64,000 bases of DNA from Arenimonas terrae (GCF_006265115.1 NZ_SMDR01000005.1:62001-126000), one strand, 5' to 3'; counted from the stretch's first letter, positions 51,830 to 60,895 are shown. Made by a program: numbers and translations. The notes: a model not told the origin generated them from the sequence alone.

Positions 51830-52731
51830 CCGCAAAGACCGTAAGCATGGGCGCACCCTTCCGCTGGCTGATGAAGTCGCTCGACATCGGCCGCCGCCAG
51901 CCGGGGGCGCTGTTCGGCGGTTTCCTGCTGCTGCTCCTGGTCGGGCTGATCCCGTCCCTGGTGCAGATGGGCGTGCAGCTGGGCCTGAACCCGTCGCCGC
52001 CGGTGATGCTGGCCGTCTACGCCGTGGTGATGCTGGCCGGCCTGGTGCTGATGCCGCCGCTGATGGCCGGCGGCCTGCGCCTGATCCACGCCTGTGAAAC
52101 CGGCCAGCCGGCCCGCGCCACCGACGTGTTCGCCGTGTTCGGCGACCGCCCGGCCGCGCTGCGCGTGATCCTGACCGCGGTGCTGCTGATGGTGATCTAC
52201 CTCGCCGTCTTCGTCGGCCTGATCCTGATGCCGGGCGGCAACTATTTCGGCGAGCTTATGCAGGTGGCGATGACCACGCCGCCGGGCGAGCAGCCGGACA
52301 TGTCGGCGCTGCCGCCGGTGCCTTCGGGCCTGCTGCTGTGGCTGCTGCTGGCGATGTTCGCGGTCGTGGTGGTCGGCAACGGCTACATGCTCGCCATGGT
52401 CCAGGCCGCGCTCGGCGGCCGCGGCCCGGTCGGCGCGACCGGCGACGGCTTCCTGGCGACCTTCAAGAACCTGCTGCCGCTGCTGGGCTTCGTGATCGTG
52501 GCGACCATCGTCGGCTTCGTGGTGATGATGATCGTGGCCGTGGTGCTGGTGCTGGTGGTCGGCCTGCTGGCGGCGCTCAGCCCGGTGCTGGGCGTGGCGA
52601 TCGCGATCCCGGTCTACCTGGCCATCGTGCTGGTGTTCTACGTGGTCTCGTTCGCGTTCTACTACCACGCGTGGCGCGAGATCTTCGGGGAACCGGTGGC
52701 GCCGCAGAGCGCCGACGCGATCGCGGCCTGA
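51826..52731 (+). CDS. BPSS1780-family membrane protein
   Basis: 301 residues with six hydrophobic segments (GALFGGFLLLLLVGLIPSLV, MLAVYAVVMLAGLVLMPPLM, AALRVILTAVLLMVIYLAVFV, LLLWLLLAMFAVVVVG, LGFVIVATIVGFVVMMIV plus the following Val/Leu-rich stretch, and AIPVYLAIVLVFYVVSFAFYYH). WREIFGEP at the end is typical of this DUF2189/YciC-like family of unknown function. It is translationally coupled to the amidotransferase by an ATGA overlap. Its stop abuts the stop of the convergent RDD gene. Confidence 0.82.
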   Translation: MTAKTVSMGAPFRWLMKSLDIGRRQPGALFGGFLLLLLVGLIPSLVQMGVQLGLNPSPPVMLAVYAVVMLAGLVLMPPLMAGGLRLIHACETGQPARATDVFAVFGDRPAALRVILTAVLLMVIYLAVFVGLILMPGGNYFGELMQVAMTTPPGEQPDMSALPPVPSGLLLWLLLAMFAVVVVGNGYMLAMVQAALGGRGPVGATGDGFLATFKNLLPLLGFVIVATIVGFVVMMIVAVVLVLVVGLLAALSPVLGVAIAIPVYLAIVLVFYVVSFAFYYHAWREIFGEPVAPQSADAIAA

Positions 52732-53427
52732 TCAGGGCAGGCCGCCCTCCGCGACTTCCCAGAGCAGCTGCGCGTAGCGCAGCCCGATGAAGCCCACCGT
52801 GGCCGCGAAGGCGGCGGCCTGGGCGTACAGCCACCGCCGCGCCCCGCGCGGCATCGCCGGCGCCGCTCCCGGGGCGAGTTCGACCCGGGTGCCGGCGAGG
52901 TAGTCGTGCAGGGCGCGCTTGCCCGGCGTCCAGGCCGCCATCGCGTGGCCCAGGTTGAGCAGCAACCAGGACGGCGCGCCCGCGAGGAAACGCAGCATCA
53001 CGCGGCCCAGGCCCGGCCGCACGCCGTCCCGGTCGGTCACGCGCAGGCCAAAGGCGCGCTTGCCGGGGCTGGCCTGCCAGGGCGAGGCTTCGCCCGCGAT
53101 GAACCAGACCGCCGCGAGGCCGCAGAACACGGCCAGCGTCTGCAGCGTCAGCACGGTGCCGGAAAGCACCAGGGACTCCATGCCGGCGCGCAGCACCGGA
53201 TCGGCCGCCCATTGGTTCGCCAGCGCCAGCGGACTGGTGTCGGGATGCGCCAGGCTCGCATCGAACATCTCCCACAGCCGCCACTGCAGCCGCTCCAGGC
53301 CGGCGTCGAGTTCATCGGCGCCGGCGGCCAGTCGCGACCACAGCAGGGGCAGGGCGAGCAGGGCCAGCAGGGCGATGTCCAGGCTGTAGGCCGCGTAGCG
53401 GCGCCAGAAGCCGGCCGGCGGATTCAT
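52732..53427 (-). CDS. RDD-family membrane protein
   Basis: 231 residues. The RDD pattern is present: FWRRYAAYSLDIALLALLALPLLW (Arg and Asp in the first helix, about 8-31), a second membrane segment VLTLQTLAVFCGLAAVWFI, then ASPGKRAFGLRVTDRDG, PSWLLLNLGHAMAAWTPGKRALHDYLAGT, and a final helix. The family is linked to transport or Na+/H+ exchange in a few species, otherwise unknown. It starts four bases after tatC and probably belongs to the tat operon mRNA. Stop codons of this and the convergent gene abut. Confidence 0.88.
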   Translation of the reverse strand: MNPPAGFWRRYAAYSLDIALLALLALPLLWSRLAAGADELDAGLERLQWRLWEMFDASLAHPDTSPLALANQWAADPVLRAGMESLVLSGTVLTLQTLAVFCGLAAVWFIAGEASPWQASPGKRAFGLRVTDRDGVRPGLGRVMLRFLAGAPSWLLLNLGHAMAAWTPGKRALHDYLAGTRVELAPGAAPAMPRGARRWLYAQAAAFAATVGFIGLRYAQLLWEVAEGGLP

Positions 53428-53431
53428 GCGC

Positions 53432-54172
53432 TCAGTCGGCGGCGGGTTTGGGCCGCAGCAGCGAGCCGGCGAGGATGCCCAGCTCGTAGAGCAGGCACAT
53501 CGGGATCGCCAGCAGCAGCTGCGAGACCACGTCGGGCGGCGTGATGATGGCCGCCAGGATGAACACGCCGACGACGACGTAACCGCGCGCCTCGCGCAGC
53601 TGGGCCGGCGTCACCACGCCCAGCAGCACCAGCACGACCACCGCGACCGGCAGCTCGAAGCTCAGGCCGAAGGCCAGGAAGATCACCAGCACGAAGTCCA
53701 GGTACTTGGTGATGTCGGTCATCATCGCCACGCCCTCGGGGGTCACCGCGGCGAGGAAGCCGAACACGGTCGGCAGCACCAGGAACCAGGCGAAGGCGCA
53801 GCCGATGTAGAACAGCGCCACCGCCGCCACCAGCAGCGGCTTGGCCAGGCGCTTCTCGTGCTGGTACAGGCCCGGCGCGACGAAGGCCCAGGCCTGGTAC
53901 AGCAGCACCGGCATCGCCAGCAGCACGGCGGCGAAGAAGGCCAGCTTGACCGGGGTGAAGAAGGGCGAGGCGACGTCGATGGCGACCAGCTGGCCGCCGG
54001 CCGGCAGCTTCGACAGCAGCGGCGCGGCGAACTGCGCGTACAGGCGGTTGGCGAAGGGCAGCATCGCGACGAAGACGACCAGCACCGCGATCACCGCCTT
54101 GAGCAGGCGCGAGCGCAGCTCCAGCAGGTGGCCCATCAGCGATTCTTCGGGCTGGCCGGGGCGGGTACTCAC
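53432..54172 (-). CDS. tatC: Twin-arginine translocase subunit TatC
   Basis: 246 residues, six membrane helices. TatC recognises the twin-arginine signal peptide of folded proteins and forms the core of the export channel with TatB. SLMGHLLELRSRLLKAV (about 11-27) with the conserved Glu, FVAPGLYQHEKR (about 109-120) and FGLSFELPV (about 169-177, conserved Phe-Glu) are the usual motifs. The start codon is GTG, overlapping the tatB stop by four bases. It is third in tatA-tatB-tatC. Confidence 0.97.
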   Translation of the reverse strand: MSTRPGQPEESLMGHLLELRSRLLKAVIAVLVVFVAMLPFANRLYAQFAAPLLSKLPAGGQLVAIDVASPFFTPVKLAFFAAVLLAMPVLLYQAWAFVAPGLYQHEKRLAKPLLVAAVALFYIGCAFAWFLVLPTVFGFLAAVTPEGVAMMTDITKYLDFVLVIFLAFGLSFELPVAVVVLVLLGVVTPAQLREARGYVVVGVFILAAIITPPDVVSQLLLAIPMCLLYELGILAGSLLRPKPAAD

Positions 54173-54612
54173 GGCGGCGTCGTGCCCTGGGGCGGGCGCG
54201 GGTCGGCGGGGGCGTCCGGCGCCGCGTCATCGGGCGTCAGTTCGAACGGCGGCGGGGTGTCCGGCGCGGCGGCCGGCGCATCCTGCGCCGCGGGCGGCAG
54301 GTCCTGCACGGCGGTGGCGGCGTCGTGGTCGGCGCGCACGCGGGTTTCGACGTCGCGCATCGAATCGCCGAAGTCCCGGCCGACGCCCTCGACTTCCCGG
54401 CGCAGGTCCTGCACCGGATTGCCGAGGCTGCGCTTCATCTCGTCGGCGGCCATCTCGCGCTCGAACTCGGACTTCACCGAATACCACTGCGCGCGCGCCT
54501 TGCGCACCCACAGCCCGGCGAAACGCGCGGCCTTGGGCAGGCGCTCGGGGCCGAGCACCAGCAGGGCGACCACCGCGATCACCAGCAGTTCGCTGAATCC
54601 GATGTCGAACAT
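54169..54612 (-). CDS. tatB: Twin-arginine translocase subunit TatB
   Basis: 147 residues. An N-terminal membrane helix with the family start MFDIGFSELLVIAVVALLVLGPERLP (Glu8, Gly-Pro hinge about 21-22) and an amphipathic helix AARFAGLWVRKARAQWYSVKSEFERE. The acidic/Pro/Ala-rich C-terminal tail (about 95-147) is disordered. It binds TatC and holds the signal peptide. It lies 30 bp after tatA. Confidence 0.96.
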   Translation of the reverse strand: MFDIGFSELLVIAVVALLVLGPERLPKAARFAGLWVRKARAQWYSVKSEFEREMAADEMKRSLGNPVQDLRREVEGVGRDFGDSMRDVETRVRADHDAATAVQDLPPAAQDAPAAAPDTPPPFELTPDDAAPDAPADPRPPQGTTPP

Positions 54613-54642
54613 GGGGACTGCCGCTCCCGGCCGGGGCCGGGC

Positions 54643-54870
54643 TCAGGAATCCTTACGCTGGCTGTCCTGGCTCTTGTCGCCGGCGCCGGTCTCGTCACGG
54701 CGCTCGCTGCCGATCTGCGACGGCGGCTCGTCCTTGCCCTTGAGGCCTTCCTTGAAGCCCTGGATGCCTTCGCCCAGGTCCTTGCCCACGCCCTTGAGCT
54801 TCTTGGTGCCGAAGATCAACACCACCACCACCAGGACGATGAGCCAATGCCAGATGCTGAAACTGCCCAT
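54643..54870 (-). CDS. tatA: Twin-arginine translocase subunit TatA
   Basis: 75 residues. One membrane helix, [23 protein letters not shown] (about 3-25), with the FGTKKL hinge, then the amphipathic [19 protein letters not shown] and a polar tail. It polymerises to let the folded substrate cross. First gene of the tat operon. Confidence 0.97.
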   Translation of the reverse strand: MGSFSIWHWLIVLVVVVLIFGTKKLKGVGKDLGEGIQGFKEGLKGKDEPPSQIGSERRDETGAGDKSQDSQRKDS

Positions 54871-54938
54871 GTGCGCGCTTCCCGCTCAGGTTTGAATGGG
54901 CGAAGGATAGCGCAGCCGGACCCCGGCCGCCCTGGCCA

Positions 54939-55622
54939 TCAGTCCTGGGGAACGGTGTTCTCTTCCAGGCGGTCGCGGAAGTCCACCACCGGGCTGGAGG
55001 GCGGGTCCACGCGGCCCTCGAAGATCTGCCGGGGCGTGGTGTTGCGGCCGTAAACGGCGGCATTGGCCTTGTGGTTGATGCGCAGGACCGTGCCGTCCAG
55101 GGCGACGCCGGCGAACAGGCCGCGGGCGCGGGAATAGCTGTAGATCTCGGCCTTGAGCTGCTCGTCGGTGCTGGCCTGGGCGCTGCGGCCGACCGGGCCG
55201 GCGGCGACGCTGGCGTCGGCGCCCAGGGTGAACTTGCCGTTGACGATGTTCTCGACGCCGCGCGGGCTGCGGAACACCAGGATGATGTCGGCCGACTGCA
55301 CGCCGGCCTGGAAGCCGATGCTGCCGCCGCCGAGCTTGACGAAGCTGGGGTTGGACCAGGTGCCGTCCGGGCTGCGCACCGAGATCAGGCCCGTGCCGCC
55401 GCGGCCGCCGAGCACCAGGCCGGCCTTGACCACGTCCGGGAACACGGCGATGGCGTGGGCCTCGGAGAACATCTTTTCCGGCACCGCGGTTTCCGGGATG
55501 CGCATGATCTCGCCCAGCACGCGGGCGGCGTCGGCGGCCTTGGCGTCTTCCTTCTCGCCGGCGAGGGCGGACAGGGGCAGGACGAGCAGCAGGGCCAGGG
55601 CGGCGGCGAAATGACGGGTCAT
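54939..55622 (-). CDS. Secreted SYLF-domain (YSC84-like) protein
   Basis: 227 residues. A signal peptide (MTRHFAAALALLLVLPLSALA) is followed by a SYLF domain, seen as AIAVFPDVVKAGLVLGGRGGTGLIS, PSFVKLGGGSIGFQAGVQSADIILVF, GKFTLGADASVAAGPVGR and YSYSRARGLFAGVALDGTVL. SYLF domains bind phosphoinositides in eukaryotes; bacterial members are exported and of unknown role, possibly lipid-binding. Start 55622 was chosen for the signal peptide and GGAG six bases upstream; an upstream in-frame ATG adds 34 non-signal residues. It is divergent from hemH by 116 bp and 68 bp upstream of tatA on the same strand. Confidence 0.9.
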   Translation of the reverse strand: MTRHFAAALALLLVLPLSALAGEKEDAKAADAARVLGEIMRIPETAVPEKMFSEAHAIAVFPDVVKAGLVLGGRGGTGLISVRSPDGTWSNPSFVKLGGGSIGFQAGVQSADIILVFRSPRGVENIVNGKFTLGADASVAAGPVGRSAQASTDEQLKAEIYSYSRARGLFAGVALDGTVLRINHKANAAVYGRNTTPRQIFEGRVDPPSSPVVDFRDRLEENTVPQD

Positions 55623-55738
55623 GGAAGTCTCCGGGTGGCGCGACGGGTCGAGTATGGTCGCCGGGCATGAACCGGGCGTGAGCCGCGCCTTCATTCCGGC
55701 GATGATAGTTTGAGCCCAGCACACATGGACAGTTCCGC

Positions 55739-56749
55739 ATGAGCCCGACCTTCCGCGATGCCCCCGTCCACGCCGGACCCGGCCACACCGCCGTGCTGCT
55801 GGTCAACCTGGGCACGCCCGACGAAGCGACCCCGGCGGCGGTGCGGCGCTACCTGGGCGAGTTCCTGCACGACCACCGCGTGGTCGAACTGTCGCGCTGG
55901 CTGTGGTGCCCGATCCTGCACGGCGTGATCCTGCCGCTGCGTTCGGGCAAGGTCGCGCGCAACTACGCCTCGATCTGGACGCCGGAAGGTTCGCCGCTGC
56001 TGGCGTATTCGAAGAAACTGGCCGCGGCGATGCAGCACGCGCTGCCGGACCTGCCGGTGCGGCTGGCCATGCGCTATGGCAACCCGTCGGTGCCGTCGGT
56101 GCTGCGCGCGCTGGAGGCCGAGGGAATGACCCGGCTGCTGGTGCTGCCGCTGTACCCGCAGTATTCGGCCAGCACCAGCGCTTCGGTGCTGGACGCGGTG
56201 GCGCAGGAGATCGCCACCTGGCGGCGCGTGCCCGATCTGCGTTTCGTCGCCGACTACCACGACGACGCCGGCTGGCTGGACGCGGTCGAAGCGCGCATCC
56301 GTGCGCACTGGGACCTGCATGGCCGCGGCGACCGGCTGCTGTTTTCCTTCCACGGCCTGCCGCAGCGTTTCGAGAGAGCCGGTGATCCCTATCCGCGCCA
56401 GTGCGAGGCCGGCGCGCGCGCCCTGGCCGCGCGCCTGGGCCTGGCCGACGGCGAATGGCTGCTGACCTACCAGTCGCGCTTCGGCCGGGAGAAGTGGCTG
56501 GAGCCCGCGACCGACAAGACGCTGGAACAGCTGGCCCGCGAGGGCGTGAAAACCGTGGACGTGGTCTGCCCCGGCTTCGCGGTGGACTGCCTGGAGACGC
56601 TGGAGGAGATCGCCGTGCAGAACGCCGAGATCTTCCGCCACGCCGGCGGCGGCGAGCTGCGCTACATCGGCGCGCTCAACCACGAGCCCGGCCACGTCGC
56701 CGCCCTGGCTGCGCTGGCGCGCCGGCACCTCCAGGGCTGGCCGCACTGA
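55739..56749 (+). CDS. hemH: Ferrochelatase
   Basis: 336 residues. It inserts Fe2+ into protoporphyrin IX, the last step of heme synthesis. VLLVNLGTPDEATPAAVRRYLGEFL (about 19-43) is the family start and LLFSFHGLPQRF (about 200-211) carries the metal-site His; TYQSRFGREKWLEPATD and VVCPGFAVDCLETLEEI follow. A GATAGT box lies about 30 bp upstream. It shares one base with the downstream hydrolase start (TGATG), so translation is coupled. Confidence 0.96.
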   Translation: MSPTFRDAPVHAGPGHTAVLLVNLGTPDEATPAAVRRYLGEFLHDHRVVELSRWLWCPILHGVILPLRSGKVARNYASIWTPEGSPLLAYSKKLAAAMQHALPDLPVRLAMRYGNPSVPSVLRALEAEGMTRLLVLPLYPQYSASTSASVLDAVAQEIATWRRVPDLRFVADYHDDAGWLDAVEARIRAHWDLHGRGDRLLFSFHGLPQRFERAGDPYPRQCEAGARALAARLGLADGEWLLTYQSRFGREKWLEPATDKTLEQLAREGVKTVDVVCPGFAVDCLETLEEIAVQNAEIFRHAGGGELRYIGALNHEPGHVAALAALARRHLQGWPH

Positions 56750-57597
56750 TGCCGCTGCGCGAGGTCCGCCTGGGCACCGCCCGCGGCGAACTGGCGGCGC
56801 TGCGCGGCGGCACGCCCGGCGGGCCGAAGCTGCTCTGCCTGCACGGCTGGCTCGACAACGCCGCGAGTTTCCTGCCGCTGGCGCCGCACCTGGCCGGGTT
56901 CGACCTGGTGGCCCTGGACCTGCCCGGCCACGGCGCCTCGGAACACCGCGCGCCCGGCTACGACTACGCCTTCGTCGACTGGGTGCACGACGCGCTGGAC
57001 GCGATGGACGCGCTGGGCTGGGACCGCGCCGACTGGCTGGGGCATTCGATGGGCGGCGCGATCGCGTCCTCGGTCGCGGCCGCGGCGCCCGCGCGGGTGC
57101 GGCGCCTGGCCCTGATCGAAGCGCTCGGGCCGGTGGCTGCCGATGCGCAGGGCGCGGGCTCCCGCCTGCGCGACGCCGTCGCGGCACGGCGCGCGCTCGC
57201 CGCCCGGCCGCCGCGCGTGATTCCGGACCTCGATACCGCGGTGGCGGCGCGCCTGGCCGCCAGCCGCATGACGCCGGAGGCCGCGCGCCTGATCGTCGAG
57301 CGCAACCTTCGGCGCGTCGAGGGCGGTTACGCCTGGCGCAGCGATCCGCGCCTGACCCTGCCCAGCCACCTGCGCCTGACCGAAGACACCGTGCAGGCGA
57401 TCCTGCGTGGCATCGAGGCGCCGGTGCTGGTGATCGCCGCCGATCCGTCGCCGCCATATTTCACGCCCGCGGTGCGCGCGGCCCGCCTGGCCTGCCTGGC
57501 CGATGCCCGGGTCGAGGTGATCGCCGGCGGCCATCACCTGCACATGGAGCAGGCCGGACGCGTGGCGGCGCCGCTGCTGGATTTCCTGCGCGGCTGA
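56749..57597 (+). CDS. Alpha/beta-fold hydrolase
   Basis: 282 residues. The oxyanion strand LLCLHGWLDNAASF (about 25-38), nucleophile elbow LGHSMGGAIA (Ser about 102), acidic residue region VIAADPSPP and catalytic His in GGHHLHMEQ (about 263) make a complete serine-hydrolase triad. HGWLDN is typical of the serine hydrolase-like (MEST/SERHL) group. The start overlaps hemH by one base (TGATG). Esterase activity is likely; a link to heme synthesis is not implied. Confidence 0.88.
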   Translation: MPLREVRLGTARGELAALRGGTPGGPKLLCLHGWLDNAASFLPLAPHLAGFDLVALDLPGHGASEHRAPGYDYAFVDWVHDALDAMDALGWDRADWLGHSMGGAIASSVAAAAPARVRRLALIEALGPVAADAQGAGSRLRDAVAARRALAARPPRVIPDLDTAVAARLAASRMTPEAARLIVERNLRRVEGGYAWRSDPRLTLPSHLRLTEDTVQAILRGIEAPVLVIAADPSPPYFTPAVRAARLACLADARVEVIAGGHHLHMEQAGRVAAPLLDFLRG

Positions 57598-57606
57598 AAC
57601 CGCCGC

Positions 57607-58122
57607 TCAGGGCGCCTGCAGGCTCAGCGACACCGTGGTCTGGCCCTCAGGGTCGGGGCGCAGGTTCACCAGCATGCCGCGCCGGGCCTTCTCGAAGCCC
57701 AGGGCGGCGCCTTCCGGGCCCTGCATGGACATGGTCTCGCGCCAGCCATGCTGCGACTGGCCGGCCTTGTAGTGTTCGACCAGGTCGGCCACCGGCTCCG
57801 GGCTGCGCAGCACCAGGGACTGCGACGGGCCCATGCGCATCACCGAGACCACGGTGTAGTCCCCGGGCAGCACCACGTCCGGCGGGAAGTCCGCCGGCAA
57901 CGGCACGTTTTCGCCGGTGGTGTGCTGCAGGCGGCCTTCGTCGGTGCGCATTTCCAGCGTGTGCTTGCCGTCGGTGCTCTGGACCTCGGCCCTGGCGGCA
58001 TCGGCCTGGGCCTCGAGGGCCTGTTCGGCCAGGGCCTCGGCGGCCGAATCCTGGGCCTTGCCGCAGGCGCACAGCGCCGCGGACAGCAGCGCGGCAACCA
58101 GCAGGAAGCGGGGGAAGGACAT
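57607..58122 (-). CDS. Small lipoprotein of unknown function
   Basis: 171 residues, family not recognised. A lipoprotein signal (LLVAALLSAALCAC, two candidate lipid Cys at about 18 and 20) is followed by an Ala/Glu-rich helix (about 25-48) and a beta-rich domain with YTVVSVMRMG, SLVLRSPEPV and FEKARRGMLVNL. It resembles the uncharacterised small periplasmic proteins found near hemH in this order; that is an impression, not a match. It is 10 bp from the convergent hydrolase stop and 39 bp after the protease gene on the same strand. Confidence 0.7.
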   Translation of the reverse strand: MSFPRFLLVAALLSAALCACGKAQDSAAEALAEQALEAQADAARAEVQSTDGKHTLEMRTDEGRLQHTTGENVPLPADFPPDVVLPGDYTVVSVMRMGPSQSLVLRSPEPVADLVEHYKAGQSQHGWRETMSMQGPEGAALGFEKARRGMLVNLRPDPEGQTTVSLSLQAP

Positions 58123-58161
58123 GGGGGACTCCGGAGCGGACGGGCCCCGGTCGCGGACCCT

Positions 58162-58926
58162 TCAGCCAATCAAACGGGACAGCCGGGCCTTCAAGGCCAG
58201 CCCTTCGCCGCGCAGATAGTCCCGTTCGTCGCGCCAGTCCGGCCAGCGCGCCTCGACCTCGCGCCAGAAGCGGCGCGAGTGGTCGGCATGGATCAGGTGG
58301 CAGAGCTCGTGCACCAGCACATATTCGAAGGCGCTGGGCCGGCCCAGCACCAGGGACAGGTCCAGGGACAGCGCGTCGCCGGGGCTCAGCGACCCCCAGA
58401 GCGAGGACAGCGGCCGCAGCTTGAAGGTGCTGGGCGGCCGCGGCAGGCCCGGAAGGTATTTCGGCATCCACGCGCCCAGGTCCTGGCGTGCCTGGCCGAG
58501 GTAGAACTCGCGCAGCGCGGCGCGGGCCTGGGCGTCGCCGGCGCGTTCGGGCAGCTGCAGCACCACGCCGCCGTCGCCGAGTTCGGCGCGGGCGTAGCGG
58601 CCGTCGCGCCAGTGCACCGGCAGTTCGGCGCCGCGCAGCGGCAGGGTCTCGGTGCTGCCGCGTGCGAACGGCGGGATCGTCGCGGCCGGTTGTTTTGCCA
58701 GCTGTCCGGCCAACCAGTCGCGGTGTTCGTCCAGGAAGGCCAGGGCCAGCTTCTGCGAGGCGGCGCGCGGCAGGGTCAGGCGCGCGCCCTTCTCCGACAC
58801 GATCAGGCGCAGGCGGCGGGCGCGCGGGTCGCGCACCCAGCGCACCGGCACCTCGCTGCCGTCGGCCAGCACCAGCGGCCGGATCTCGGACGCGGGTGGT
58901 GCGGGGCGGAGGAGGCGCAGGAACAT
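58162..58926 (-). CDS. YgjP-type (DUF45) M48-like metallopeptidase
   Basis: 254 residues. The zinc motif is HELCHLIHADHSRRFW (about 208-223: His-Glu-x-x-His plus the later His) with VLVHELC. The N-terminal VSEKGARLTLPRAASQ and the central PLSSLWGSLS are characteristic of the YgjP/DUF45 family, which acts as SprT-like metallohydrolase; some members cleave UTP. The substrate is unproven. It shares its mRNA with the lipoprotein gene, or not; the gap is 39 bp. Confidence 0.87.
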   Translation of the reverse strand: MFLRLLRPAPPASEIRPLVLADGSEVPVRWVRDPRARRLRLIVSEKGARLTLPRAASQKLALAFLDEHRDWLAGQLAKQPAATIPPFARGSTETLPLRGAELPVHWRDGRYARAELGDGGVVLQLPERAGDAQARAALREFYLGQARQDLGAWMPKYLPGLPRPPSTFKLRPLSSLWGSLSPGDALSLDLSLVLGRPSAFEYVLVHELCHLIHADHSRRFWREVEARWPDWRDERDYLRGEGLALKARLSRLIG

Positions 58927-59008
58927 GGCGTGACTCTAGCGCGAGTGCGCGCGCCGCCCCAGTGGACCAAGGTCGGAACCGGCCGGGGCCGCGCGTCCCG
59001 GGGTCGCC

Positions 59009-59920
59009 TCAGGCCTCGGCGGCGCTGAACTTCAGGACCGGCTCAAGCACCGCGAACAGGCGCTTGAGTTCGCCGGCCATCAGCGCGTAGCGGGCGTCGA
59101 GTTCGGCGTGCAGGCCGTCCTGGTCGGTGTTCTCGAGCTGGTCGACGGCGCCGTCGAGGAACTTGAGCTTGCGCACCACCAGGTCCTCGCCGAGCACGAA
59201 GCTGACGTGGTCGTCCAGGATCAGGGCGAGCTTGCTGACCTGCTTGCCGGATTCCAGGTGCTTCTTGATCTCGTCGCAGAGCAGCTCCTGGCGCTGGCAC
59301 TTCACCACCGCGCCGCCGTCGATCGGGTCCTTGAGCTCGCATTCGTCGCCCAGCACCAGGCCTGAAGGCAGCGGTTCGCCGGCGATCCAGCCGGTGAGCA
59401 CGCCGCGCGCCGAGGTTTCGGCGTTCAGCGGCAGCGCCGGGAAACTGCCCAGGGCGTGGCGCAGTTCGGAGACGACGTTTTCGGCCGACTTGCGCGAGCT
59501 GGCGTCCACGGCGATGAAGCCATGCTGCAGGTCGAGCGTGGCGCCGGTGCGCGTGGGCCGCACGAAGGCGCGCGGCAGCAGCTCCATCACCAGGTCTTCC
59601 TTCAGGCGCTTGCGGGCGCGGCCGCCGAGCTTGCGGCCTTCCTTCTCCTCGAGCGCGGCGATGCGCTTGCCCAGCTCCTCGTTGACCACGGCGCCGGGCA
59701 GCAGGCGGTCTTCGCCGCCCAGCACGACCCAGATGGCGTCGCCGACGCGGTGGCTCATCGTGGCGTCGTCGCGGCCGAAGGGCGAGATGAAGCCGCGCGA
59801 CATCAGCTCGGACGGACCGACCGGCTTGAGCTTGCACTCTTCCAGGCGGGCGTCGAGTTCATCGAAGGCTTTGGCGAGGGACGTGGGAAAGCGGAAAAAC
59901 GTCAGGTTGCGAAAGAACAT
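59009..59920 (-). CDS. rdgC: Recombination-associated protein RdgC
   Basis: 303 residues. It forms ring-shaped dimers on DNA and restrains RecA. MFFRNLTFFRFP, the GFISPFGRD segment (about 43-51), REDLVME-like core KRLKEDLVMELLPRAFVRP (about 104-122) and LPSGLVLGDECELKDP (about 184-199) are the typical RdgC segments; length equals the family. ATG 59920 was taken; TTG one codon earlier is in frame but unneeded. The region upstream holds a 75-bp inverted-repeat element ending next to ttcA. Confidence 0.95.
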   Translation of the reverse strand: MFFRNLTFFRFPTSLAKAFDELDARLEECKLKPVGPSELMSRGFISPFGRDDATMSHRVGDAIWVVLGGEDRLLPGAVVNEELGKRIAALEEKEGRKLGGRARKRLKEDLVMELLPRAFVRPTRTGATLDLQHGFIAVDASSRKSAENVVSELRHALGSFPALPLNAETSARGVLTGWIAGEPLPSGLVLGDECELKDPIDGGAVVKCQRQELLCDEIKKHLESGKQVSKLALILDDHVSFVLGEDLVVRKLKFLDGAVDQLENTDQDGLHAELDARYALMAGELKRLFAVLEPVLKFSAAEA

Positions 59921-59950
59921 CAAGTTTCCAGAAAAAGGTGAAGATCGAAT

Positions 59951-60025
59951 CCGGGGTCAGAGTGCATTTATCTTCTTTCCGGCCCCGGCCAAAGAGCGCG
60001 GAAGATAAACGCACTCTGACCCCGG
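59951..60025. repeat. 25-bp near-perfect inverted repeat element
   Basis: The left arm starts CCGGGGTCAGAGTGC and the right arm is its complement with one mismatch (24 of 25 pairs); the spacer is 25 bp. The arm resembles the GGGGTCAGAGTGC palindromic units often seen between genes in this order, which are thought to be REP-like or MITE-like elements; that recollection was not checked. It lies between rdgC and ttcA, with the right end three bases before the ttcA stop. Confidence 0.9.
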
Positions 60026-60028
60026 AGT

Positions 60029-60895
60029 TCAGTCGGTGGGGTCGCCGGCGAGCCAGGCGTGGGCGTCGGGCAGCGGCGCATCGCCGCGGCGGCCGAGGGC
60101 GGCGAAGTCGAACAGCGAGGCGTCGGCCAGCTGCGAGGGTCGCACATCGGCCAGGGATTTGGCGATGGTGTCGATGCGGCCCGGGTGGTCCTTCTCCCAT
60201 TGCGCCATCATTTTTCCGACCTGCTTGCGCTGCAGGTTCTCCTGCGAGCCGCAGAGCGTGCAGGGGATGATCGGGAACCGTTTCCACTCGGCGTATTCGG
60301 CGATGTCGGCCTCGCGCACGGTGGCCAGCGGGCGGATCACCAGGTGCTCGCCGTCGTCGCTGAGCAGCTTGGGCGGCATGGTCGCGAGTTTGGCGTGGAA
60401 GAACAGGTTCATGAAGAAGGTCGCCACCAGGTCGTCGCGGTGGTGGCCGAGCGCGATCTTGGTGAAGCCGTGGTCCTTGGCGTGCTGGTACAGCGCGCCG
60501 CGGCGCAGGCGCGAGCACAGCGAGCACATGGTCTTGCCCTCGGGCACCACGCGCTTGACCACCGAATAGGTGTCCTGCTCGAGGATCGTGTACGGCACGC
60601 CGAGCGAGGCCAGGTAGTCGGGCAGCACGTGTTCGGGGAAGCCCGGCTGCTTCTGATCCAGGTTCACCGCCACCAGCTCGAAGCGCACCGGCGCCTTCTT
60701 CTGCAGTTGCAGCAGGATGTCGAGCAGGGTGTAGCTGTCCTTGCCGCCGGACAGGCAGACCATCACCTTGTCGCCGTCCTCGATCATCCCGTAGTCGGCG
60801 ATCGCCTGGCCGACCTGGCGGCGCAGCCGCTTGGCCAGCTTGTGGCGTTCGTGCGCCTGTTTGCGCGGGACGGGGTCTTGCAGCAGCAGGGTCAT
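60029..60895 (-). CDS. ttcA: tRNA 2-thiocytidine biosynthesis protein TtcA
   Basis: 288 residues. It makes 2-thiocytidine at position 32 of some tRNAs, using ATP and an iron-sulfur cluster. The PP-loop is [18 protein letters not shown] (about 43-60); the cluster Cys pairs are [12 protein letters not shown] (about 121-132) and [15 protein letters not shown] (about 211-225); [15 protein letters not shown] is also typical. Two in-frame ATG exist; the inner one (60895) gives an N-terminus of the usual length before KLAKRLRR, while the outer (60925) adds ten residues. Neither has a good ribosome site. It is next to the inverted-repeat element and convergent with nothing. Confidence 0.95.
   Translation of the reverse strand: MTLLLQDPVPRKQAHERHKLAKRLRRQVGQAIADYGMIEDGDKVMVCLSGGKDSYTLLDILLQLQKKAPVRFELVAVNLDQKQPGFPEHVLPDYLASLGVPYTILEQDTYSVVKRVVPEGKTMCSLCSRLRRGALYQHAKDHGFTKIALGHHRDDLVATFFMNLFFHAKLATMPPKLLSDDGEHLVIRPLATVREADIAEYAEWKRFPIIPCTLCGSQENLQRKQVGKMMAQWEKDHPGRIDTIAKSLADVRPSQLADASLFDFAALGRRGDAPLPDAHAWLAGDPTD

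Noticed and set aside
55725-55742. Upstream five-codon frame before hemH
   Set aside because: A chance ATG; too short and without conservation data to call a regulatory upstream frame.
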